A program made the position numbers and the translations under genes. Positions 43,001 through 53,826 of a DNA stretch of 64,000 nt are shown piece after piece. Source of the stretch: Prostheceraeus crozeri (lineage: Eukaryota > Platyhelminthes > Polycladida > Euryleptidae); assembly GCA_907163375.1 (NCBI GenBank), contig CAJQUW010009275.1:1-64000 (forward strand). Direction: 5' to 3'. The notes below the pieces were generated by a model, which saw only the letters and a program-made list of their open reading frames with translations, did no database searches and was not told the DNA's origin. Position 1 is the stretch's first letter, and the number at the start of each line of letters is the position of its first letter.

Positions 43001-46000
43001 CTAGAATTTCCGCATTTCCATGAATAGGATCGACTGATATTGTCTAAGTCTTTGAATCAGACAAATCTTTTGTATTATAGAAGACAGAGATAGATTAGGC
43101 TATAGCAGTCTGGGTTGCAGATTTCCTGTTCACAAGTTACGTTTAGTGCAGTTGTCTGTTATAATGATGTTTCGCGCTCCGTGTAACTGCATTGACATAA
43201 TTATCCATTTATTTCGCTAGAATTTCCGCATTTCCATGAATAGGATCGACTGATATTGTCTAAGTCTTTGAATCAGACAAACAAATCCTTCGTATTATAG
43301 AAAGACAGAGATAGATTATAGCAGTCCGGGTTGCAGATTTCCTGTTTACAAGTTACGTTTGATGCAGTTGTCTTTATAATGATATTTCGCGCTCTGTGTA
43401 GCTGCATTGGCATAATTATCCATTTATTTCGCTAGAATTTCCGCATTTCCATGAATAGGATCAATTGATATTATCTAAGTCTTTGAATCAGACAAACAAA
43501 ACTTTCGTATTATAGAAAGACAGAGATCAGTCCGGGTTGCAGATTTCCTGTTTACAAGTTACGTTTGATGCAGTTGTCTGTTATAATGATATTTCGCGCT
43601 CTGTGTAGCTGGATTGACATAATTATCCATTTATTTCGCTAGAATTTCCGCATTTCCATGAATAGGATCAATTGATATTATCTAAGTCTTTGAATCAGAC
43701 AAACAAATCTTTCGTATTATAGAAAGACAGAGATCAGTCCGGGTTGCAGATTTCCTGTTTACAAGTTTCGTTTGGTGCAGTTGTCTTTATAATGATATTT
43801 CGCGCTCTGTGTAGCTGCATTGGCATAATTATCCATTTATTTCGCTAGAATTTCCGCATTTCCATGAATAGGATCAATTGATATTATCTAAGTCTTTGAA
43901 TCAGACAAACAAAACTTTCGTATTATAGAAAGACAGAGATCAGTCCGGGTTGCAGATTTCCTGTTTACAAGTTACGTTTGATGCAGTTGTCTGTTATAAT
44001 GATATTTCGAGCTCTGTGTAGCTGCATTGGCATAATTATCCATTTATTTCGCTAGAATTTCCGCATTTCCATGAATAGGATCAATTGATATGATCTAAGT
44101 CTTTGAATCAGACAAACAAATCTTTCGTATTATAGAAAGACAGAGATCAGTCCGGGTTGCAGATTTTCTGTTTACAAGTTTCGTTTGATGCAGTTGTCTG
44201 TTATAATGATATTTCGCGCTCTATGTAGCTGGATTGACATAATTATCTATTTGTTTCGCTAGAATTTCCACATATGTATGAATAGGATCAATTGATATTA
44301 TCTAAGTCTTTGAATCAGACAAACAAATCTTTCGTATTATAGAAAGACAGAGATAGATTATAGCAGTCCGGGTTGCAGATTTCCTGTTTACAAGTTACGT
44401 TTGGTGCAGTTGTCTTTATAATGATATTTCGCGCTCTGTGTAGCTGCATTGGCATAATTATCCATTTATTTCGCTAGAATTTCCGCATTTCCATGAATAG
44501 GATCGACTGATATTGTCTAAGTCTTTGAATCAGACAAATCTTTCGTATTATAGAAGACAGAGATAGATTAGGCTATAGCAGTCTGGGTTGCAGATTTCCT
44601 GTTTACAAGTTTCGTTTGATGCAGTTGTCTGTTATAATGATGTTTCGCGCTCCGTGTAGCTGCATTGACATAATTATTCATTTGTTTTGCTAGAATTTCC
44701 ACATATGTATGAATCGGATCGATTGATATTATCTAAGTCTTTGAATCAGACACACAAATCTTTCGTATTATAGAAAGACAGAGACAGATTATAGCAGTCT
44801 GGGTTGCAGATTTCCTGTTTACAAGTTTCGTTTGATGCAGTTGTCTGCTATAATGATATTTCGCGCCCTGTGTAGCTGCATTGGCATAATTATCCATTTA
44901 TTTTGCTAGAATTTCCGCATTTCCATGAATAGGATCGACTGATATTGTCTAAGTCTTTGAATCAGACAAATCTTTCGTATTATAGGAAGACAGAGATAGA
45001 TTAGGCTATAGCAGTCTGGGTTGCAGATTTCCTGTTTACAAGTTTCGTTTGATGCAGTTGTCTGTTATAATGATATTTCGCGCTCTGTGTAGCTGCATTG
45101 ACATAATTATCCATTTATTTCGCTAGAATTTCCGCATTTCCATGAATAGGATCAATTGATATTGTCTAAGTCTTTGAATCAGACACACAAATCTTTCGTA
45201 TTATAGAAAGACAGAGATCAGTCCGGGTTGCAGATTTCCTGTTTACAAGTTACGTTTGATGCAGTTGTCTGTTATAATGATATTTCGAGCTCTGTGTAGC
45301 TGCATTGGCATAATTATCCATTTATTTCGCTAGAATTTCCGCATTTCCATGAATAGGATCAATTGATATTATCTAAGTCTTTGAATCAGACAAACAAATC
45401 TTTCGTATTATAGAAAGACAGAGATCAGTCCGGGTTGCAGATTTCCTGTTTACAAGTTACGTTTGATGCAGTTGTCTGTTATAATGATATTTCGCGCTCT
45501 GTGTAGCTGGATTGACATAATTATCTATTTGTTTCGCTAGAATTTCCACATATGTATGAATAGGATCAATTGATATTATCTAAGTCTTTGAATCAGACAA
45601 ACAAATCCTTCGTATTATAGAAAGACAGAGATAGATTATAGCAGTCCGGGTTGCAGATTTCCTGTTTACAAGTTACGTTTGGTGCAGTTGTCTTTATAAT
45701 GATATTTCGCGCTCTGTGTAGCTGCATTGGCATAATTATCCATTTATTTCGCTAGAATTTCCGCATTTCCATGAATAGGATCAATTGATATTATCTAAGT
45801 CTTTGAATCAGACAAACAAAACTTTCGTATTATAGAAAGACAGAGATCAGTCCGGGTTGCAGATTTCCTGTTTACAAGTTACGTTTGATGCAGTTGTCTG
45901 TTATAATGATATTTCGCGCTCTGTGTAGCTGGATTGACATAATTATCTATTTGTTTCGCTAGAATTTCCACATATGTATGAATAGGATCAATTGATATTA

Positions 46001-47715
46001 TCTAAGTCTTTGAATCAGACAAACAAATCCTTCGTATTATAGAAAGACAGAGATAGATTATAGCAGTCCGGGTTGCAGATTTCCTGTTTACAAGTTACGT
46101 TTGGTGAAGTTGTCTTTATAATGATATTTCGCGCTCTGTGTAGCTGCATTGGCATAATTATCCATTTATTTCGCTAGAATTTCCGCATTTCCATGAATAG
46201 GATCGACTGATATTGTCTAAGTCTTTGAATCAGACAAATCTTTCGTATTATAGAAGACAGAGATAGATTAGGCTATAGCAGTCTGGGTTGCAGATTTCCT
46301 GTTTACAAGTTTCGTTTGATGCAGTTGTCTGTTATAATGATGTTTCGCGCTCCGTGTAGCTGCATTGACATAATTATCCATTTGTTTTGCTAGAATTTCC
46401 ACATATGTATGAATCGGATCGATTGATATTATCTAAGTCTTTGAATCAGACAAACAAATCTTTCGTATTATAGAAAGACAGAGATAGATTAGGCTATAGC
46501 AGTCTGGGTTGCAGATTTCCTGTTTACAAGTTACGTTTGGTGCAGTTGTCTGTTGTAATGATATTTCGCGCCATGTGTAGCTGCATTGACATAATTATCC
46601 ATTTATTTCGCTAGAATTTCCGCATTTCCATGAATTGGATCAATTGATATTACCTAAGTCTTTGAATCAGACACACAAATCCTTCGTATTATAGAAAGAC
46701 AGAGATAGATTATAGCAGTCCGGGTTGCAGATTTCCTGTTTACAAGTTTCGTTTGATGCAGTTGTCTGTTATAATGATATTTCGAGCCCTGTGTAGCTGC
46801 ATTGGCATAATTATCCATTTATTTCGCTAGAATTTCCGCATTTCCATGAATAGGATCGACTGATATTGTCTAAGTCTTTGAATCAGACAAATCTTTCGTA
46901 TTATAGAAGACAGATATAGATTAGGCTATAGCAGTCTGGGTTGCAGATTTTCTGTTCACAAGTTACGTTTAGTGCAGTTGTCTGTTATAATGATATTTCG
47001 AGCTCTGTGTAACTGCATTGACATAATTATCCATTTATTTCGCTAGAATTTCCGCATTTCCATGAATAGGATCGACTGATATTGTCTAAGTCTTTGAATC
47101 AGACAAACAAATCTTTCGTATTATAGGAAGACAGAGATAGATTAGGCTATAGCAGTCTGGGTTGCAGATTTCCTGTTTACAAGTTTCGTTTGATGCAGTT
47201 GTCTGTTATAATGATATTTCGCGCTCTGTGTAGCTGCATTGACATAATTATCCATTTATTTCGCTAGAATTTCCGCATTTCCATGAATTGGATCAATTGA
47301 TATTGTCTAAGTCTTTGAATCAGACACACAAATCTTTCGTATTATAGAAAGACAGAGATCAGTCCGGGTTGCAGATTTCCTGTTTACAAGTTACGTTTCG
47401 TATGGTTGTCTTTATAATGATATTTCGCGCTCTGTGTAGCTGCATTGGCATAATTATCCATTTATTTCGCTAGAATTTCCGCATTTCCATGAATAGGATC
47501 AATTGATATGATCTAAGTCTTTGAATCAGACAAACAAATCTTTCGTATTATAGAAAGACAGAGATCAGTCCGGGTTGCAGATTTCCTGTTTACAAGTTAG
47601 GTTTGATGCAGTTGTCTGTTATAATGATATTTCGCGCTCTGTGTAGCTGGATTGACATAATTATCTATTTTTTTCGCTAGAATTTCCACATATGTATGAA
47701 TAGGATCAATTGATA

Positions 47716-48888
47716 CAGTCCGTTTCATAAAAAGTGGATCATCCTAAAATTTGACTAAATAAAACATAAGTATGATACAGAAAGCATTTTTCATGTTATT
47801 TCATGTCCCTAATATATTTAAATGTCCCTATATAATCTGATAAGCTATGATACAGTAACTGTTCTTAAGAAGCTAATATTTTGTGGCCTTACCCTTATTG
47901 TCAATGACACTACCAATTCGTCTAGGCATTGATTCGATGATATCGTTAATTTTTGACTGATCTAACTTTCTCCACTCTCTTTTTAACAGTGACGTAAGTT
48001 GTGATACGCCATCTGTAGGTAGCAGTGAACGACGAACGTTACGTTTTAGAATACTCCATACATTTTCTATGGGATTCAGATAAAGAGAACGAGCTGGCCG
48101 GATAATGTCCTAAGCCCTAATTGAGACTTGCATAAGTTGACTCTACTACTCCTGTGACACGTAGCATTATCATCCATAAATAACCAAGTCGATGGATCAC
48201 CAAGTTGATCTGTCATTTGGCCAATGTTCATTCGTAAAACATTCACATAGCGTTCAGAATTCATGGTTCCTTGCTGTATGTGAAGTTCAGAGCGGCCATT
48301 GGTCCAGTAGTTCTAGCAAGCCTAGTTCTAGCAAGGCTGACACTTTGCCTTTTGTGAATGCGATCTCGTTATTGTTCATTTGTGCTTTGTATTGTTTTCA
48401 ACCGGTAAGAGATAGATTTCTAGCTGAAAGCAATCAGGAGTGCTGCCAACACCACCGCAACGAAGTCAGGAAGCTAAGCTATGGAACATGATGTCCAGTT
48501 AATCACATGTAGCAGTTACATTATTGTTGATAAATAATGGTGCTATACTGGCTCGGATTGACCGATTTTCTTTATTTTTGTTTTGCTTGATAGCTTTTGG
48601 CTTGTAGAACAGCATATTACATAACAAAGGAAACAAATGTAATTTTGTAAGAGTGAGGTATGATTTTGTGTAACATTGCTAAATGAAGATCAAATTATCT
48701 ACTACTTTTTTTATCTATAACAGGAAAACAACTCAATATTCATGCTTGAAATTTCCAACAATGATATTAGTAAGCACAACTGACATATCTTCCAAATTTC
48801 AGAGAAATTCGTTCAAGTTTGGCGGAGTTAGACAAAGTTTAAGTTAAGGCGATGTTTAAGGGTGATCCATTTTTTATGAAACAATCTG
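47716..48888 (-). mobile_element. Tc1/mariner DNA transposon, internally deleted, inserted in the satellite
   Basis: The element interrupts a satellite monomer exactly at the TA of ttgaTAttatctaag, and the TA is duplicated on both sides (47,714-47,715 and 48,889-48,890). The terminal inverted repeats begin CAGTCCGTTTCATAAAAA on the left and, read inward from the right end, CAGATTGTTTCATAAAAAA. They run about 30 bp with a few mismatches. At 1,173 bp it is shorter than a full Tc1-type element, because most of the transposase gene is missing. It cannot supply its own transposase, though its ends look usable in trans. The insertion is younger than the monomer it splits. Confidence 0.93.
47873..48379 (-). 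pseudogene. Tc1/mariner transposase remnant (DD34E type)
   Basis: Read on the minus strand. The start ATG is at 48,379, and about 20 N-terminal codons begin MNNNEIAFTKGKVSALLELG. A large internal part, including the first catalytic Asp, is missing. The C-terminal half resumes near 48,310 (NGRSELHIQQGTMNSERYVN) and holds the second Asp in FMDDNATCHRS and the Glu in NPIENVW. It ends GSVIDNKGKATKY and a stop at 47,873. One base is missing between RTL and RPARS; allowing for it, the spacing from second Asp to Glu is 34 residues, the Tc1 spacing. The usual Trp before PARS is Arg. The deletion joint lies between two copies of gctagaacta, which suggests a microhomology-mediated deletion. Only about 169 codons remain of a family norm near 340, so the gene is dead. 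Confidence 0.9.
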
Positions 48889-49612
48889 TATTATCTAAGT
48901 CTTTGAATCAGACAAACAAATCCTTCGTATTATAGAAAGACAGAGATAGATTATAGCAGTCTGGGTTGCAGATTTTCTGTTTACAAGTTACGTTTGGTGC
49001 AGTTGTCTGTTATAATGATATTTCGAGCTCTGTGTAGCTGCATTGGCATAATTATCCATTTATTTCGCTAGAATTTCCGCATTTCCATGAATAGGATCGA
49101 CTGATATTGTCTAAGTCTTTGAATCAGACAAATCTTTCGTATTATAGAAGACAGAGATAGATTAGGCTATAGCAGTCTGGGTTGCAGATTTCCTGTTTAC
49201 AAGTTTCGTTTGATGCAGTTGTCTGTTATAATGATGTTTCGCGCTCCGTGTAGCTGCATTGACATAATTATCCATTTGTTTTGCAAGAATTTCCACATAT
49301 GTATGAATCGGATCGATTGATATTATCTAAGTCTTTGAATCAGACAAACAAATCTTTCATATTATAGAAAGACAGAGATAGATTAGGCTATAGCAGTCTG
49401 GGTTGCAGATTTCCTGTTTACAAGTTACGTTTGGTGCAGTTGTCTGTTGTAATGATATTTCGCGCCATGTGTAGCTGCATTGACATAATTATCTATTTGT
49501 TTTGCAAGAATTTCCGCATTTCCATGTTTAGGATCAATTAATATGATCTAAGTCTTTGAATCAGACATATCTTTCGTATTATAGAAAGACAGAGATAGAT
49601 TATAGCAGTCCG
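48889..49612 (+). repeat. Satellite array, right-hand end beyond the Tc1 insertion
   Basis: About three and a half monomers continue the array in phase after the transposon. The final monomer has substitutions not seen inside the array (tttgcaagaa, tccatgttta, aattaatatgatc). The repeat breaks off in cagtccgcagatac. A degraded last unit is what is expected at the edge of an array, where homogenising exchange is less effective. Confidence 0.95.
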
Positions 49613-50220
49613 CAGATACATATTATAGATCCGCAGTTGCAGATCTCTTTCTAAAAAGTTTATTGTGATATGCTTTTACCGGTTAGGCCTACTGTTACTT
49701 TGCATTCTTTGTTAGCATTGCATACTTTTGTAGTTGAATTTTGTCAGAAATGTTCATGTAGTTCCTGTTTCATACGATACAGGAACAGCATCTTAACTTA
49801 TCCAACGTATTGGGCCAACTTTACAGTAGTGGCTTTTGCTGAATGTGAGTCGTTAACGTTGATCAAGACGACTGGTCCAAAGGCAGTTCATATCTAGTCT
49901 TCGTACTGTTGTGTTCAGTGCTCAATCCATCATAAATTCTGGAAATATAGGAATTATGCCAGGACGCAATTTCATACTTGCATAAAGGGGAAATCGACAA
50001 CTTGAATATGAGTTCATTAAAAAATACAAGTTGCCGATTTCCCGGTTTCATGTGTCCTAAAACATTTTTCAAAAACGTGAATTTCTTCGAAACTACTAAA
50101 CTATTGAACGTAAGTTTACATTCTATATCTGCTACTGAGTTGGTGGATAAAATGCGTGGATAGCGAGGAAAGCTGTGTCATATTAACAAAAGTTGTAGAT
50201 TTCCGAACTATACAAGTTCT
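49613..50220. other. Array border with decayed monomer-like motifs, no gene
   Basis: No convincing coding sequence. Fragments resembling the monomer start (ggttgcagatttcctgttta) recur in degraded form at 49,631-49,660, at 50,027-50,052 (gttgccgatttcccggtttc), at 50,191-50,220 (gttgtagatttccgaactat) and at 50,229-50,248 (ggttgcagacttccggcatc). An inverted copy lies at 49,981-50,004. This looks like an older, diverged fringe of the satellite, or the sequence from which the monomer arose. Open frames of 60-75 codons here show no family features. Confidence 0.55.
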
Positions 50221-51359
50221 TTGGCTGAGGTTGCAGACTTCCGGCATCTACAATTATGTGTGCGATCACTGAAAGAGTCGTTTATCGGGGACTATGGGCC
50301 TCATCAATTTGGCTTTCGGCCACAGTCTTCTACCTGCTGCGCCTTGATTTCTTTGCATAATTACGTGACATCCTGCCTTGATAATCCTGAGACTGTTGGT
50401 GCCATCATCATAGCTTATGACTATTCAAAAGCTTTTGACACTCGAAGACACGATGTGATTATTGCAAAGCTCATAGAATTTAGATATCCCTCTAGTTTCA
50501 TTAAATGGCTAGTGGACTATTTTCATGAAAGGAAGCAATGTGTTAAGATTGGTAGTACGTGTAGTGGAATCGTTGACGTGACTTCGGGTGTCCCACAAGG
50601 GTCAATTTTGGGACCCTTCCTTTACAGCATTGCGACAAGCTCCTTTACGTCTACGTCTGATAACTGTCGCATCGTCAAATATGCAGATGACACTACAATC
50701 TGCTTCCCGGTGTATCGTTCCAACAATGCTCATATTTTCCGTGTTCATGAACAACTGTTAGAGTGGTCAGCATGGGACCTGAAGATAAGCGAAAGTAAAT
50801 GTAAAAGCTTGACTATTTCCAAGACTACAAGTACCGCACCTATCCATATTCCGAATGTTAAATCTGTCGACGCTCTATGTGTGCTCGGAGTTTACTTCAA
50901 CTCAAAAGGAACTAGGTCTTCACATATTGACAATGTTATCAAGACTGCTTCCAGGAGATTTTACGTCCTAAGAATGCTGCGCCCTTTACTGTCCAATGAC
51001 AATTTGAAAGTTGTATATTTCAGTCTGGTCCGCTCCATAATGGAGTACTGTAGTCCTCTGTTCATTGGGTTATCGGTTTCGGACTCAAAGAGATTAGACG
51101 CTGTGCAGAAGAGGTTTCATAAATTGTTGTGTGGCAAGGGATGCAGCTGCTCAATTCTCCCCCTTTGGAAGGTCGACGACGTTCACAATCACTAAAGCTA
51201 TTGAATTCAATCCAACAGAAGAATCATATTCTACACGACCTTCTCCCGAACATGTCCGCATCTGGCAGATTCTTACTGCCTTCAAGACATACCGTCAGAC
51301 ACAGACGAACTTTCATTCTTTTCATTTGTTCAATTTTTAACTCGCTTCATGCACGATGA
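50221..51359 (+). pseudogene. LINE ORF2 reverse transcriptase fragment
   Basis: The first block of about 324 codons carries the reverse transcriptase motifs in order. These are GPHQFGFRP (about residues 26-34), the catalytic Asp in YDYSKAFD (66-73), GVPQGSILGP (123-132) and the YADD box (154-157), followed by thumb-like sequence (SSHIDNVIKTASRRFYVLR). A single frame change near 51,150-51,165 carries the alignment from KLLCGKGCSC into the second block, which ends RRTFILFICSIFNSLHAR and stop at 51,359. That tail resembles the end of many LINE ORF2 proteins. The catalytic residues are intact, but the protein lacks its endonuclease and is interrupted, so it is not active. No clear start codon belongs to it: the open frame enters from flanking DNA. 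Confidence 0.88.
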
Positions 51360-51440
51360 CTTCTACTATGTGAATTCGTTTGTAAAGACCGATTTCTATT
51401 CTGATGAAATATACGCTTATTATCATTATTATTATAACAA
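50221..51440 (+). mobile_element. 5'-truncated LINE (non-LTR retrotransposon), Jockey/CR1-like group
   Basis: Only the reverse transcriptase and the 3' part of ORF2 remain. The endonuclease and ORF1 are absent, the usual result of incomplete target-primed reverse transcription. ORF2 ends at 51,359 and is followed by a short 3' region finishing in a TTATTATCATTATTATTATA tract near 51,411-51,436, like the simple-repeat tails of CR1/L2-type elements. No target duplication could be defined. The assignment to the Jockey/CR1 side of the LINEs rests on motif style and is tentative. Confidence 0.8.
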
Positions 51441-51806
51441 GTCTCCAAAACAAAGGCAAAAACGTCAATTAACGAAAAATAAATTTTGAAATTTTCCAAT
51501 GGAAAATTTTCTGGAAAATTTTCCATTTGCATCACTAAGTGATCATGATTGCGACAATGATTTCAATCAACTTTGAAAGATATAGATGCGTCCATATCAA
51601 TATTCAGATTCAAGAAATGAAAAGAAATGAAACATGAATTTACTGAATCATAAAATCATGTCGGTGAAAATTGAATTAAAAACTTGAAATTTCAGCCAAG
51701 AAAGCACGAATAATATCGCGACTTTTTCATGACAACTTTCGTTATAATACAATTCATGAAATTCCCATAATCAGGTTGATTTCTGCTTAGCTAGAATTCT
51801 TATTAG
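51441..51806. other. AT-rich spacer with nested AATTTTCC palindromes
   Basis: No gene. At 51,489-51,530 the sequence alternates aattttcc and ggaaaatt four times, giving overlapping inverted repeats that could fold on either strand. The remainder is plain AT-rich DNA. The last eight bases (51,799-51,806, cttattag) are the left target duplication of the next element. Confidence 0.6.
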
Positions 51807-53049
51807 TAGGGCAACCCAAAGTTGCATTAAAAATCTTCAAAAGTTGCACTTAAAATTCAAAAAGTTGCAAAAAGTTGCAATAAAAGCCCCCGAATAGCTT
51901 GAAATAAATGCTATATCAAATAGCAACAGATAATGGCAATCATGGCTAAAAAGTTAATATGTACGTGTATGCCCGTTTGAATGTGTTCTATTCAAATGAA
52001 AAATAGGTAACTAGCGTTCATTTAACAATATATTTTCACGTCATACAAAACAAAATTCATACCAACTAAAAAAATAAGTTCACAATACAAACGTCGATTA
52101 ATCACTGCTGTTGTAGTAGCCTACACGACAAGGTAGCCTAAGCCTCAGTATTTTCAGGAAGAAAATGCCGATCGTCAGCAAGAAGTTTTTTCAATGAAGA
52201 GAAACTTCTTTCCATTGATTTGGAAGTGGGCTGACAACGCTGAAGCAACACATACAAAGAAGGAGAAATATCGGGACATTCCTGAGTCATGATATCATTC
52301 AGATCTGAGTTTTGATCAATTCGCACTTTCAAATAGGAGAGAATACTTGCTGAATCATCCCCGAACTCTAAATTGTTCAGTTCATTGAAGCATTTTTTTT
52401 ATAGTAACGTTACTTTTCTCGTACTTGTTAATATGAACTAGCAAAGTTTCATAATCGCGTTTCACTTCAAGTAACTGATTCCGGATCGTAAGCGAATTTA
52501 GGGCGCTCTTTGCGCGTTCAACTAAAATAATTATCACTACCAGATAATGAATTTACAATGTCCATTATTTTTGGAAAGTTTTTGCTATAATAGAATGCTG
52601 CCTCCAATCAGCTTCCCCATCGTGTTACTACTGGTTCTGGAGGACTTCCAATATCAGTATCACTGAACATCTGTTTTCGTTGCTTGTTTTTTACAGTTAA
52701 TGCCTTCATTCTTGCTATCATGCAAGTTATCTATTTCATTATAGCGACGGATTCACAATGTGATGTCTTTGTTCTGCCAATAGAACACGACAAGCTGAGA
52801 AAAAATTTGATAAGTAGTTGACGTAAATGCTATTTATAGAAAAGCGTCACCACACAATTCTTAGAATTGAAAACATGACGAAATGCATCTAGATTGGGTT
52901 TAACCGGTAGCTGAGTTGATCCAAGAGTGAGGAAATTAAAAAAACTTATCTTTATTACAAATGACAGTGAAAGTTGCAAAATGTTGCATTTTACCTTAAA
53001 ATATGCAAAAAAGTTGCAAAAAGTTGCACTGCAACTTTGGGTTGCCCTA
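51807..53049 (-). mobile_element. hAT-family DNA transposon, 1,243 bp, decayed
   Basis: The ends are perfect 20-bp inverted repeats starting TAGGGCAACCCAAAGTTGCA. They are flanked by an identical 8-bp target duplication, cttattag, at 51,799-51,806 and 53,050-53,057. An 8-bp duplication with a TAGGG/CAGGG-type end is the hAT signature. Just inside both ends are clusters of agttgcaaaa motifs (about 51,835-51,890 and 52,970-53,030), probable subterminal transposase-binding repeats. The interior holds only the C-terminal part of a transposase on the minus strand. The intact ends and duplication suggest moderate age. Confidence 0.93.
52138..52740 (-). pseudogene. hAT transposase, C-terminal remnant
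   Basis: On the minus strand, translated pieces match the C-terminal third of hAT transposases. The first is IARMKALTVKNKQRKQMF followed by PPEPVVTRWG and LEAAFYYSKNFPKIMDIV, the 'TRWGTWLEA' region of the insertion domain. After a decayed stretch comes the dimerisation region, FNELNNLEFGDDSASILSYL to SKSMERSFSSLKKLLADDR, ending PENTEA and a stop at 52,138. The ERSFS-LK--L-DDR motif is the hallmark of the hAT dimerisation domain. A stop replaces the usual codon after TRWG, and frame is lost between the two parts. The N-terminal BED finger and most of the catalytic core are absent, so the gene is dead. Confidence 0.88.
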
Positions 53050-53057
53050 CTTATTAG

Positions 53058-53826
53058 CAAATATTAATTTCTTTTGATATCCAACTTGCTTCATACTACT
53101 TATTTAGGAGAGTCATCTCGGTATAATACATAAATTGGCAAATTTATATGACTTTTTTCAAAACTGCTCAGATAATTTTTTGGACCACAGGAACGTAATC
53201 TCCGCAAAAAACTGAATCTTTTGATATAAAAATTTTCACAGTATACAGATACTTTTTTGAGTCGACACTCTACCTATCCCTACTCTATGTCTATGGCCTT
53301 GTTAGAGGTTCCTTCTCATTTTTGTGGCGATCTCATACTGTCTTCAAAGGGACATCTGTTGTGAATTGATTGCTGAAGTTTTTGAGTCTAATCAATCGAA
53401 CTCTGGTTCTCACGAGTTACGAATACATGCAGAAAACACATAATTAAGTGATAAATGTGCTGATCTAATGTACTTACAGCTCATGAATGGCTATTATTAA
53501 GTTTGACAGGAGATGCATGAATGAATCAGCTGTATTGCTAAGAAAGGCGATTAACGCAGAAAATAAATACTTGATAATGGCTTCAGATAAGTAGAGCATT
53601 CTTAATACCTATAGGTCTCATACATTGGTGAGGAATAGCTCAATTTTGTAAAAAGCCGCTACAAACAAGTTTTTGTTTAAATGATTATATTTTTTATCAC
53701 TATAATACTTATCAGCTGATCCGCGCTAGATTTAAATTTTCGCAATTCTCATTGGTGAATTTTGCTCATTGGTGTCATTGCCGCGGTCATTTTGAGACTC
53801 CATTATCGAAAACGTGCGAAACGAAC
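53058..53826. promoter_or_regulatory. Upstream region of the dehydrogenase gene, possible promoter
   Basis: Mostly AT-rich DNA without coding signals. Close to the proposed start codon there are two inverted CCAAT boxes, cattggtg, beginning at 53,750 and 53,767, a ccgcgg at about 53,780, and an AT-rich tract at 53,685-53,710. This would suit a core promoter within about 80 bp of the ATG, but no transcription start can be read from sequence alone. Confidence 0.35.

Larger units (their letters stand above)
1..47715 (+). repeat. Satellite array, about 215-bp monomer, main block
   Basis: Head-to-tail tandem repeat. Each monomer opens with cagtc(c/t)gggttgcagattt and closes with a gaaagacagagat motif. 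Spacings measured over the first 16 monomers are 207, 221, 212, 217, 219, 216, 207, 216, 218, 216, 221, 211, 207, 216, 216 and 221 bp. Length varies mainly in the linker after cagagat (none, agattatag or agattaggctatag) and in cagacaaacaaatc versus cagacaaatc. Monomers are mostly substitution variants of one another, mixed in a semi-regular order. All copies seen have the same orientation. No coding capacity is credible: short open frames of 60-71 codons recur only because the repeat recurs. The size and homogeneity fit a centromeric, pericentromeric or subtelomeric satellite, but location is inference. The array continues off the left edge. Confidence 0.98.

Noticed and set aside
1-47715. CRISPR array reading of the repeats
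   Set aside because: Units are about 215 bp, and the whole unit is repeated with no unique spacers. The context is animal DNA with introns.
48192-48491. 99-codon plus-strand frame in the Tc1 element
   Set aside because: It is opposite the transposase remnant and crosses the deletion joint, and its sequence has no family features.
49670-50163. Open frames of 61-75 codons next to the array edge
   Set aside because: Overlapping frames on both strands with no motifs. They run through the hairpin of satellite-like repeats, so chance is more likely.
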